Source: Synechococcaceae cyanobacterium
GTDB lineage: Bacteria > Cyanobacteriota > Cyanobacteriia > PCC-6307 > Cyanobiaceae
Reading direction: 5' to 3'
Assembly (NCBI GenBank): GCA_947458155.1
Contig: CANGZM010000007.1
Location: 1-33,838 of the forward strand
Length of the DNA: 33,838 nucleotides
A program made the position numbers and the translations under genes. The notes under the pieces were generated by a model that worked only from the letters and a program-made list of their open reading frames with translations, was not told the DNA's origin and did not search any database. This document shows positions 22,771 to 31,461 of the stretch, piece by piece. The first letter of the stretch is position 1; each line of letters opens with the position of its first letter.

Positions 22771-22899
22771 CAGGGCAACGAACTCATCGGGCCACCGAGC
22801 TTTCTCCATGGCAGACTCATATTGCTCCTCGGTGCAGTAGTGCCACTGAAACTCTGAAAGTGAGAGGACTTTCTGGAACTGGATAGCACTACGCGCCAA
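22765..22899 (-). pseudogene. IS1595-family transposase N-terminal remnant
   Basis: Reverse frame reads ARSAIQFQKVLSLSEFQWHYCTEEQYESAMEKARWPDEFVALAP, resembling IS1595 N-termini (Q...LS..EF...YGTE..C...L...RWP.GF.CP.CG), cut at the CPxCG zinc motif. Confidence 0.6.
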
Positions 22900-22931
22900 G
22901 ACCTGAATGGTATTTGCGTACCAATCCACGC

Positions 22932-22966
22932 GACCAGTTCGCCCTGCGCAGCAGAGCGAACTGGTC
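22932..22966. repeat. 11-bp perfect inverted repeat (stem-loop)
   Basis: GACCAGTTCGC-cctgcgcagcaga-GCGAACTGGTC. Confidence 0.85.
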
Positions 22967-23007
22967 AATCAAGAAGGTGATTAGGGACTAGGATTTTTGA
23001 AGACTGC

Positions 23008-24009
23008 ATGAGCCTGGGCCTGATCATGAAAAACATTATGAAACAGGCGCTGGGATTCAACACCCTGAAAAACCGTCTGAAGACGTACATTCGTGCCGTT
23101 GTCGACGAGGCAGTTGAGGCAAGTTCCCAGGCTGAAAAAATCAACCAACAACGCCAGTCGAGATATCAGCTCACTTCGCGTCTCGCCAGCTGCCTTCAGC
23201 CTGGACAGGCATCGCCTCATGCTTTATTTGGCTCGAGCCTATGCCGCGCCGAAGACCTGATCAACCCTGTCTATCAAGCAATCTGCAGAGATGATCTGCG
23301 CTGTGAACCGGTTTTCCATCGCAAACAGTGGGAGTTCGTTTACATCGTTCATCAGCTCAGAATGAATGGCTTCCTCCGGCAGGGGTTCAGTGGCCTTGGC
23401 TTTGGAGTGGGCACAGAGCCTCTGTCGAGCCTGTTTGCATCGCTAGGCTGCACCATTCTGGCCACAGACGCGCCTGACAATGTCAGCGACGAAGGCTGGA
23501 AGCGCACGGCTCAACATGCCAGTGCCCTGAAGCAACTATGGCACAGTAAGCTCATTCCCTGGGAAAACTTTGCAGCAACTTGCACGTTTCAAGCCCTCGA
23601 CATGCGGGACCATGATCAGATTCCAATGAGCCATGACTTTCACTGGAGCTCCTGCGTGATTGAACATATCGGAGGAATCCGCGCAGCGCGTGACTTTCTG
23701 CTGGCCAGCACAACGAGACTTAATCCTGGTGGAATCGCAGTGCATACCACAGAGTTCAATCTCTCATCAGATCTGGAGACTGTAGATGAGCCGGGCACCT
23801 GCGTTTTTCGAGCCAGGGATTTGCAGCAACTGAAGTCTGAGCTGAAACAGCAAGGATTGCAGATGGACCCGTTGATCCTCGACCCCGGCATGCATGCCTA
23901 CAATTATCACGTCGATGCACCTCCCTACGACAGCAAGGTACACCTGCGCTTGCTCTTGGAAAGGTTTGCCGCCACTAGCATCGGGATCGTGATCCGCAAG
24001 CCGGGTTGA
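23008..24009 (+). CDS. Class I SAM-dependent methyltransferase-like protein
   Basis: FSGLGFGVGTEPLSSLFASLGCTILATDAPD (motif I-like), SSCVIEHIGGIRAARDFLLASTTRLNPGGIAVHTTEFN (motif III/IV-like). Start may be the internal ATG (MKNIMKQ). Confidence 0.7.
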   Translation: MSLGLIMKNIMKQALGFNTLKNRLKTYIRAVVDEAVEASSQAEKINQQRQSRYQLTSRLASCLQPGQASPHALFGSSLCRAEDLINPVYQAICRDDLRCEPVFHRKQWEFVYIVHQLRMNGFLRQGFSGLGFGVGTEPLSSLFASLGCTILATDAPDNVSDEGWKRTAQHASALKQLWHSKLIPWENFAATCTFQALDMRDHDQIPMSHDFHWSSCVIEHIGGIRAARDFLLASTTRLNPGGIAVHTTEFNLSSDLETVDEPGTCVFRARDLQQLKSELKQQGLQMDPLILDPGMHAYNYHVDAPPYDSKVHLRLLLERFAATSIGIVIRKPG

Positions 24010-24370
24010 TGCTCCTGATTCAAGCCACCTCAGCAGCTCACGACGAACATCGGCCCTGCCAAACCCTTGACAGCAACCTGATTTCCGCTTGCAGATCAGG
24101 CAGTGATTGCTTGAGATGGGCGCCCCTCCTGCTGGCATTTTCGACTTTGATTAATTGGCATAGCAGGCTAAAGCCAGAGAGTTCATCCTGGATCAGCAGC
24201 GGGATATTTGAACTCATAAGGAGGAGATGAACAGCTCCGCATCCAGCTCACCGCCCTTGCCATCGAACTGACCAGCTTGCGGGAGGTGCCGCCAGTGTTG
24301 GACAGTTGCAACCACTAGGACGCCTCAGCTATCATCATGACCCGAAGACAACTGCCGTCAAGAGGAGCTT

Positions 24371-25123
24371 ATGGGTGGGCGGTTACCTGATTTTCTCGGT
24401 GTCGGGGTACAGAAGGGAGGCACCACCACACTGCAGAAGCTACTAGAACAGCATCCTGGGGCATTTCTACCGGCGGCCAAAGAATTGCACTATTTTAGTC
24501 TTCACTACGCCCGTGGTGAAAGCTGGTACCGCCAGCAGTTCGCAGCCGCATCCCCGGGGCAAAGCAACGGTGAGATCACTCCCTACTATCTTTTTCATCC
24601 CGAAGCTTCTGCACGCATCCAATCTTTGCTACCCCAGGTCCGCCTGGTGGTGCTGCTGCGAGATCCAGTGCAAAGAACTCTGTCGCAGTATTTTCACTCC
24701 CGGCGACTGAAGCTGGAACCGCTGGAGCTGGAGCAGGCCCTAGCGGCCGAGCCGCAACGGTTGGCAGGCGCTGCGGCGATACTGGCCGAAGCGGATGGGC
24801 TCCACCGCAGCCATCAGGAGCACAGCTATGTGGCCCGTAGCCGCTATGAGGAGCAACTGCGACGACTCGAAACCCTCTTTCCCGCTGAGCAGCTGCTGGT
24901 AATGCGCAGCGAGGATCTCTTCGAGCATCCCGAAGCTATCTGGCGGCAGCTGCTGGCCTTTCTGAACCTCGAACCGATCTCTCTGCCGCCGCTGGACAAT
25001 CCCGCCAATGCGGGCCAGGGAGAAGCGGCCTTTGTGCCGCCATCGGTACGCCAGCGGCTGCGACAACAACTGGAGCCCACCTATAAATGGGCGGCACAGC
25101 GCTACGGCATTCACTGGACTTAA
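24371..25123 (+). CDS. Sulfotransferase domain protein
   Basis: PDFLGVGVQKGGTTTLQKLLEQHPGAFLPAAKELHYFS (5'-PSB), VRLVVLLRDPVQRTLSQYFHSRRL (3'-PB); preceded by AGGAG. Confidence 0.92.
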   Translation: MGGRLPDFLGVGVQKGGTTTLQKLLEQHPGAFLPAAKELHYFSLHYARGESWYRQQFAAASPGQSNGEITPYYLFHPEASARIQSLLPQVRLVVLLRDPVQRTLSQYFHSRRLKLEPLELEQALAAEPQRLAGAAAILAEADGLHRSHQEHSYVARSRYEEQLRRLETLFPAEQLLVMRSEDLFEHPEAIWRQLLAFLNLEPISLPPLDNPANAGQGEAAFVPPSVRQRLRQQLEPTYKWAAQRYGIHWT

Positions 25124-25272
25124 GTACTCGCTAACATACCAGCAGCCTCCCAGGGGAGTCGCAATTGTTATGGTGGCCGGCTGGAAACTTTCGTCGTTCT
25201 GATATCACTGCCGCTTCCGCAGGTGCCCAACCGGATGCGGCGGCTGCCTACCCACGCCCTGATGAGGAGGTT

Positions 25273-25986
25273 CTACAGAATGGCCTGATAACTTCTAGAC
25301 TCCATCAACTGGCGGCAAACCTCGATCAGCCGAATATCCTCCGCGTACCAATGGCGGAGGGCCTCCACCCCTGGTGGGGCGATCTGCCTCGAAAGACCAG
25401 GAGGATTGCGGTGGGCTTCCAACTCTCCTGTGGGGAGCACTACCGAAGAGGGGAGGTGCAGCAGGCGCCGCAGGATCTCAAAGTCGCGATCAAGGGATTC
25501 CTGGAAGGCAACGAACAGGATCTGGGAGCGGCGGGAGAGCAGGAAGTCCTCACCAATGAGCCATCGGTTCAGACGCCGGAAGTGACGGATGCCCTCCAGC
25601 GCCTCCCGTGCCAAGGTGTGATGAACAGCGCCAGTGTCGGCTAGAGCAAGCGCCAAGGCCTCGGGTGTGGGAAAAACTGAGAACACCTTCTGCTCAAGCT
25701 CACTCCATGGGAAGAAATAGCGGGGCCGGCCGCAGCGCATTCGGCTGTAGAAGGCGCTCACAAAGCGAGAAATTGGCTCGCGCAAACTGAAGATGACCGG
25801 CTCGGCGGGATCAAGCTCATCAAGAGAAATATCGTGCCCATGCAAAATCAGTTTTAGACCCGGTGGACTAATTGCCTCGGCGAGAGCGTGCTTGATCGCG
25901 GTGCCGCCGGTCTTGCCGATGTGCAGAAAGTGAACGCACTGAAGATCGCCAGCACCGTCAGCCCAGTCGTTCGGTGCCAGTTCCAT
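25273..25986 (-). CDS. Sulfotransferase family protein (Sulfotransfer_2-like)
   Basis: VHFLHIGKTGGTAIKHALAEAI...EPVIFSLREPISRFVSAFYSRMRCGRPRYFFPWSELE; H.GKTGGT P-loop-like and REP..RF.S.F motifs. Confidence 0.85.
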   Translation of the reverse strand: MELAPNDWADGAGDLQCVHFLHIGKTGGTAIKHALAEAISPPGLKLILHGHDISLDELDPAEPVIFSLREPISRFVSAFYSRMRCGRPRYFFPWSELEQKVFSVFPTPEALALALADTGAVHHTLAREALEGIRHFRRLNRWLIGEDFLLSRRSQILFVAFQESLDRDFEILRRLLHLPSSVVLPTGELEAHRNPPGLSRQIAPPGVEALRHWYAEDIRLIEVCRQLMESRSYQAIL

Positions 25987-26017
25987 GGACCGGGTCCGAG
26001 AAAGTTGATCTTATGGC

Positions 26018-27316
26018 CTATGGATGGTCTAGGGGGGGAAGGTCGATGCGGTTGCCATCCGCCAGAACCATCGTGCGCCGCTCGCCGCGAATCTCGAAGC
26101 GCTCCCCTGCAAAGGTACTGACGACCGGTCCTGGATGGGCCGCCAGGTTCTCCAGCGGGCGTTGGCGTCTGCCCCTGCGCACCATCGCAGCCATGGACTG
26201 CAGAGCGGGAGTGAGCGGCACTGGGCGTCTGCTGCCCCAGGAGCGCCAGCGCCTGCGGCCCCCGGGAGGACTGTGAAAACAGAGGCTACGGACGGCACCC
26301 TCAAGAAAGCAACCCTTCAGCAGCAGACCCCAGTCGCCGAGCAGCTCACCATGGTCACTCACCACGCTCACGGCCACTCGAGAGTGATCGGGGCGTCTGG
26401 CCAGGGCAGCCATCAGGTGCCCCACCTGGGTATCGAGCAAGGCCAGGTGGTCGGCATAGTCGGCGCGCAGCTCCTGCAGGGCCGTACTGGGGATCCCCTC
26501 CGGCCAGCGGGCCATGAGCCGGCTGAGCTGGCAATCCACGGGAAGGCTGTCCGCCCAGCCGGGTCGGGGATCGGGGCCGGGAATCGTGGCGGCGGTGTGA
26601 ACACCACGCCAGCGGGCTGGCACATCGAAGGGCTCGTGAGGCCCCGGAAAGCTCACCCAGAGGAACCAGGGTCGGTCGGTGGGCATGGCTTGCAACTCCG
26701 CCACGGCCTCCGTACCCACCCACAAATCTGGGTAAAGCGCCTCCGGCAACACCGAGGGTTGAACCAAATGGGCGCGGCCGCCCTCGTAGCGATTGGCCAG
26801 ATCCCGGCGGTAGGTCTCCAGCACGCCGGCCTCACGCCAGCGATCCGTAAGCTCACACTCGATCACGGCAAGCGCCCGGGGTCCGGCGATCTCCCGAGCG
26901 CGATCGAAGCCCAACGCCCGCAGCAGGGGGATGTTGTCGCGAAGATCGATCCCCGGCTGGTCGTGGGGTGTCCAGTGGGTTTTGCCGATCAGAGCTGTGG
27001 CGTAACCAGCCTGGCTCAGGTCCCTGACGAACGATGGAGCGTTTGCGGAAATGGTGTAAGGCCTATTACTGGCCAAGCCCAACTCAAGGGGAGTAAGCCC
27101 TGTGAGCCAGCTAGCCCGGGCAGGGACGCAGTGGGGGCAGCTCGTGTAGCACCGCTCCGCCACCCAGCTCTGCCCAGCAAGTTTTTGCAGGTGGGGGAGC
27201 CGCAACCAGGGCTGCCGCAGCCAGTCGCCGCGCCATTGATCGAAGCTAATCAGCAGCCAGCAGTGCGGTGGCTGGCGACGCATCCGGAGCTCTTCATCGA
27301 AACGCCATGATGGCAT
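26018..27316 (-). CDS. Sulfatase (type I, Cys-type)
   Basis: CWLLISFDQWRGDWLRQPWLRLPHLQKLAGQSWVAERCYTSCPHCVPARASWLTGLTPLELGL (C-V-P-A-R maturation motif), SVVSDHGELLGDWGLLLKGCFLEGAVR. Start may be at internal ATG 27283. Confidence 0.9.
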   Translation of the reverse strand: MPSWRFDEELRMRRQPPHCWLLISFDQWRGDWLRQPWLRLPHLQKLAGQSWVAERCYTSCPHCVPARASWLTGLTPLELGLASNRPYTISANAPSFVRDLSQAGYATALIGKTHWTPHDQPGIDLRDNIPLLRALGFDRAREIAGPRALAVIECELTDRWREAGVLETYRRDLANRYEGGRAHLVQPSVLPEALYPDLWVGTEAVAELQAMPTDRPWFLWVSFPGPHEPFDVPARWRGVHTAATIPGPDPRPGWADSLPVDCQLSRLMARWPEGIPSTALQELRADYADHLALLDTQVGHLMAALARRPDHSRVAVSVVSDHGELLGDWGLLLKGCFLEGAVRSLCFHSPPGGRRRWRSWGSRRPVPLTPALQSMAAMVRRGRRQRPLENLAAHPGPVVSTFAGERFEIRGERRTMVLADGNRIDLPPLDHP

Positions 27317-27344
27317 CCGGGAAACGCTGGGTCATGTTACAGGT

Positions 27345-28589
27345 TTAGCCTGGGCCCGGGGATGCTTCCCGGAACCTGTTCCTCAGGTTGAGAATTGGAA
27401 TCTCCACAACAACGTAAAGAAGCCACCCCGCCAGCAAACTGGAGAACATGTAGATGAGAAAGGTATTCGGTAGGGCTTGAAGGGTGCCAGGGGAGCGGAA
27501 CGCTCCGAGGATGGGAAGGTGGACGAGATAGAGCGAATAGCTAGAAGAAGCAGGAATGTCCACCAGCAGCTTCCAGCGTCTGCGGTTGGAGAGCATGACC
27601 GTTCTCATGGGTACCACAGCCGCGAGCAAGATGAAGATGGCGCAGGTGATGCGGCTGAATACCTGACCGGCAACAACTAGCTGGCTGAGAATAAGGGTGG
27701 AGTTCTGAAACTGGGATTTGGCCTGGAGAAGCAAGAATCCAAAACGCAGCGCCAAGCCCAACCCCATCATCGCCAATATGGTGCTCAATAGCACCAAGAT
27801 CATCGAACCGATTCGGGCGGGTGGCGGGCTTGCTGCGAACGAAAACCACCGTCGGAGGCTGGGCTGCACCAGCACAATCGCCGCTAGGCCGCCATAGCTG
27901 AGGGCATCGAGCTGCAACACAGTGGACGCCTTGATTTGCTCGAATCCGAATCCGTTGCGGCAGGCGACCCAGCGAGCCACCAGCATCATGATGATCAAGG
28001 AGAGATGGAGAACGGCGAGACGGAAGCAGACTGCGCTCCTGCGGTCGCAGTCTGAGGGCAAAAAACGACCGATGGTGGTGGCGCTGAGCCCGATCAGCAG
28101 GTAGCTCGCTTCCTCTATTGCCAGCGACCAGGTAACGGGGATCAGCCCGGCCGGCCCCTGGGGAGCCAACGGCAGGGTGGGGAGAAAGAAAGCATTCGCC
28201 AGAATGTCCTGCGGAGAGGTGCCCATGAACAGTCCGGTCACCAGGATCACAAGCCAGTAGAGAGGAAGCGTCCGCAGGAATCGACGCATGAAGAAATTGC
28301 GCGAGGCCTTCCAGCTAGATGCCGTGGCCAGCTTGATGGCCTGGCCGGTGATCAAGTACCCGCTGAGGGCAAAAAACAGTTCGATGCCCCAGTGGGCGGG
28401 AGCGAACCAGTAGTCCCCTCTCCAGAGCTGGGGGAGCAGGACGCGCCCATGGGCGAAGACCACCAGCATGACGGCGCTCGCTCGGATCAGATCGAAACTC
28501 CGGATCCATTCCCGTGGGGTCTGCTCATGCACCTCCGCAGCGGCGGCAGCCTGCTGTAAAGATCCCACCTGGTTTTGATGGACCACCAC
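27345..28589 (-). CDS. Acyltransferase family 3 (OafA/YrhL-like)
   Basis: EWIRSFDLIRASAVMLVVFAHGRVLLPQLW...HWGIELFFALSGYLITGQAIKL...NFFMRRFLRTLPLYWLVILVTGL; multiple TM segments. Confidence 0.9.
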   Translation of the reverse strand: MVVHQNQVGSLQQAAAAAEVHEQTPREWIRSFDLIRASAVMLVVFAHGRVLLPQLWRGDYWFAPAHWGIELFFALSGYLITGQAIKLATASSWKASRNFFMRRFLRTLPLYWLVILVTGLFMGTSPQDILANAFFLPTLPLAPQGPAGLIPVTWSLAIEEASYLLIGLSATTIGRFLPSDCDRRSAVCFRLAVLHLSLIIMMLVARWVACRNGFGFEQIKASTVLQLDALSYGGLAAIVLVQPSLRRWFSFAASPPPARIGSMILVLLSTILAMMGLGLALRFGFLLLQAKSQFQNSTLILSQLVVAGQVFSRITCAIFILLAAVVPMRTVMLSNRRRWKLLVDIPASSSYSLYLVHLPILGAFRSPGTLQALPNTFLIYMFSSLLAGWLLYVVVEIPILNLRNRFREASPGPG

Positions 28590-28686
28590 GATTAGTGGAA
28601 AGAGAAACTTCTATTACCGTGACCCACTTGCACGTTAAGCCGCATCTGTCGCTCAGCCTCCGGTTAGTCTGCACCATTAGCGGAGC

Positions 28687-29808
28687 GTGGCGCTGGTGAA
28701 CATCAGCCCCTTTTTCCGGCAGGAGTCTTGGGTGCTTGAGAGCGCCTCCGCCGATCACCCCGTTTCGCCCACAACTGCCGAAGTCCCGCCGACGGGGCCG
28801 AAGAACGCCGAGGCCCGGCGCCTCCTGGCCGAAGGAGCGCGCCTGCAGCGAGCCGGCCGGCCGGGGGAGGCGGAGGCCTTTTGGCGGCGTTCCCTTGTCC
28901 TGGCGCCCGCAGACCTGCTGGTGCGCAGGGCGATCAATCAGCTCTGCCCCACGCTCAATAGCCATCCCCTGCCAAGCCGCCGCAGCTGGCCACCCCGGGG
29001 GACCCGCTTTGCCCTGCTGCTGCCAGGCCAACTCCGCTGCCTGGAGCACAGCCGCGGATTCCTTGAGCAGCTTTGCCGCCAGGCCGATCTCTTTGTCTGC
29101 ACCGAGGGGCGCTACCGGGAGGCCGCCACAAGCCTCCGCTGCCGACGCCATCGGGAGGTGCGGATCATCGAGGACGATCCGGAGACAGCGGCCGAGGATG
29201 CGGCCCTGCCCGTGGCTTCAATGAAGCAGTGGCACAAGCTGGCGGTATGCCTGGCAATGGTGCGGGAGCAGGAGCGACACCAGGGCCACCGATATACCCA
29301 TCTGGTGAAACTACGCAGCGATTACCTGCACGTGAATCCTGAGTGGTTCTTCCAAGACCTCGTGCAGCACAAGCACGACGGACTGGCCTGTGCTTCGGAC
29401 AAGGTCTTCGCTGGCAACCGGGACGTGATGATGCTCTTCCGGGGGTTTCAGAAAGCGATTGCTGGGTTCTTCGATGGGCACGAGCACACCTACTGGCCGA
29501 TCAACGTGGAGACCATCCTCAGTTCCGATGATTCCAGCAAGTGGTACGGCATGAACTGGCCTGAACGGCTCGTGGGCAAACCGGCGAGGGTGGAGGAACT
29601 GCGGCAGGTCCTCCAGCGGGGGGGAAGCGAATTGGCGTCGGCGCTGGCCGGGTTCCGGAGCCAACCGGATGAGCCCTTCCTGCGCCTGTTCCAAGGACAT
29701 CCCCGCTTCGCTTCGGAGGTGTGCTTTGCCCGTTTCCTGAACCTCTGCGGTATTGCCGCCCATGGGAACCGGGCACTGCAGGGCTTCCTGCGCAACGACC
29801 GGAGCTGA
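28687..29808 (+). CDS. Hypothetical protein: TPR-like N-terminus plus possible glycosyltransferase-like domain
   Basis: NAEARRLLAEGARLQRAGRPGEAEAFWRRSLVLAP (TPR-like); YTHLVKLRSDYLHVNPEWFFQDLVQ...SDDSSKWYGMNWPERLVGKP. GTG start. Confidence 0.6.
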   Translation: MALVNISPFFRQESWVLESASADHPVSPTTAEVPPTGPKNAEARRLLAEGARLQRAGRPGEAEAFWRRSLVLAPADLLVRRAINQLCPTLNSHPLPSRRSWPPRGTRFALLLPGQLRCLEHSRGFLEQLCRQADLFVCTEGRYREAATSLRCRRHREVRIIEDDPETAAEDAALPVASMKQWHKLAVCLAMVREQERHQGHRYTHLVKLRSDYLHVNPEWFFQDLVQHKHDGLACASDKVFAGNRDVMMLFRGFQKAIAGFFDGHEHTYWPINVETILSSDDSSKWYGMNWPERLVGKPARVEELRQVLQRGGSELASALAGFRSQPDEPFLRLFQGHPRFASEVCFARFLNLCGIAAHGNRALQGFLRNDRS

Positions 29809-29814
29809 AGGGAG

Positions 29815-31461
29815 GTGGATCGTCTTGCGATCAGCGTGCTCGTGCCGGCAGGGGGGAGCCTTGCCGCGCGCACCCTCGGACCGGCCCCGCCCTTGCATCC
29901 GGATCCCCTGTGGCTGCCGGCGGGGAGCGCCCTTGCCATCGAACGGATCGCCCGCTTCCACCTGGCCAACCCCGAGGTGTCGGAAGTTCTGGTCGTGAGC
30001 GACTGGGAGGCGGCGGGAGGACCTCCCGCCGATCTGCAATGTCTGGCCGGGGTTCGTCTGCTGCGGGTGCCGCCCCAGTGCCACATTTGCGGCTCCATCG
30101 CGGCGGCCCTTCCAGCCCTGCAGAACGCCTGGGTGATGATCAACCCGATCACCACTCTTCCGAGCCATGCGGCGCAAGCGCAGACGGCCATCCTGATTGG
30201 CAGCGATCCCCTCATCCGCGAGGACTGGTCCTCGCTGCTTGACGAGCGCCCGCAGGGCTGGCGGTTTCTCCGCAAGGGGATACCAGGGGAGGGGGAGCCT
30301 CCTTCCCATCCTTTCACCGGCATCCTCACGGCTCCCGTCTCCCTGCTCAGCGACGTTCTGGCGGATCTGTCAGAGCCGGAGGGCCACGATCTTCTGGCCG
30401 TGGCGGAGCGACTTCATCGCCTGCACGGGGCATCTGTAATCACTACAAAATGGTTTGACCTGGGGCATCGCGCCAGCGTCGCCGACTCGAACCGCAGCCG
30501 CCTGCCCAGCCGCTCTTTCAATCACCTGAGTTATTGCCCCCGGCGCGATGCGATCGTGAAGGTATCGAGCGACGGGGCGCGGCTAAGGCAGGAGATGGCC
30601 TACTTGGAGGCGCTGCCTCCGGCTCTGCGCCGTCATTTCCCTGCCCTGCTGCCCCCGCAGGCGGGGGAGGAAAAGGCACTGGTGATGGAGGCCCTCCCCT
30701 TCCCCAACTTGGCCGAACTCTTTCTCTACTGGCGGATCGGCCCTAATGCCTGGCTGGCGATCCTCGAAAGGCTGGCGGCGATCCTCGCGGAGTTCGCCAC
30801 AGCCAGTTCACCGCGCCAAGGCATGGGGGACTGGCTCTGGGGCCGCAAGCTGGAACAGCGCTGGGAGATGCTCTGGCAGGGAGATGGAAATACGGTGCTG
30901 ATGGGGTGGCGCAAGCAGGGGATGCGTATCAACAGCCGCTGGTATCCCCCGCTGGAGGTGGTCGTGGAGACCATGCTTGAGGCCTTGGGGCCCTTGCAGA
31001 CACGCAGCCAGCTCCAGCTCATTCACGGGGACCTGTGCTTCAACAACATCCTCTGCGACCCCCTTTACACCAGTGTGCGTTTGATCGATCCGCGCGGAGA
31101 GACGCCGCCCGGCCGAATCCTGGCGGTCGGCATCGGCGATGCCCGCTACGACTTGATCAAGCTCAACCATTCCCTCGCCGGCCTCTACGACGCCACTGTG
31201 AACAATCTCTTCTCCCTGGGCGTTGAGAACAACCACCTCGAACTACGGCTCTATGCCCCTCCGAATCACAGGTTCCTGCTGGAGGCAGCCGAGGGGATGT
31301 TGCTCAAGGTGGTGCCTGCCGAAGAGCGGAGAATCCTCACAGCCTGCCTTTTCCTCAGCATGCTGCCGCTGCACAGGGAGGATCCAGCTCGGCAGCTTGC
31401 CCTGGCGGCCACCGGCGTGCTGCTCTGGCACGACGATATCGACACTGCTGTGGCACATTGA
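29815..31461 (+). CDS. Degenerate nucleotidyltransferase-like N-domain fused to APH/choline-kinase-like phosphotransferase
   Basis: N-half is an NTase-like fold guess (SALAIERIARFHLANPEVSEVLVVSDW...); C-half contains LIHGDLCFNNILCDPLYTSVRLIDPRG (HGDxxxxNIL...DPRG Brenner/DFG-like kinase motifs). GTG start. Confidence 0.7.
   Translation: MDRLAISVLVPAGGSLAARTLGPAPPLHPDPLWLPAGSALAIERIARFHLANPEVSEVLVVSDWEAAGGPPADLQCLAGVRLLRVPPQCHICGSIAAALPALQNAWVMINPITTLPSHAAQAQTAILIGSDPLIREDWSSLLDERPQGWRFLRKGIPGEGEPPSHPFTGILTAPVSLLSDVLADLSEPEGHDLLAVAERLHRLHGASVITTKWFDLGHRASVADSNRSRLPSRSFNHLSYCPRRDAIVKVSSDGARLRQEMAYLEALPPALRRHFPALLPPQAGEEKALVMEALPFPNLAELFLYWRIGPNAWLAILERLAAILAEFATASSPRQGMGDWLWGRKLEQRWEMLWQGDGNTVLMGWRKQGMRINSRWYPPLEVVVETMLEALGPLQTRSQLQLIHGDLCFNNILCDPLYTSVRLIDPRGETPPGRILAVGIGDARYDLIKLNHSLAGLYDATVNNLFSLGVENNHLELRLYAPPNHRFLLEAAEGMLLKVVPAEERRILTACLFLSMLPLHREDPARQLALAATGVLLWHDDIDTAVAH

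Noticed and set aside
26018-26310. Possible frameshift in the sulfatase C-terminus (RSLCFHSPPGGRRRWRSWGSRRP)
   Set aside because: Downstream frame recovers convincing sequence (VVSTFAGERFEIRGERRTMVLADGNRIDL) in the same frame, so a frameshift is not required; it may just be a divergent loop.
26135-27310. 391-aa plus-strand ORF antisense to the sulfatase
   Set aside because: No recognisable motif and exactly shadows the sulfatase coding frame; treated as a GC-driven artefact.
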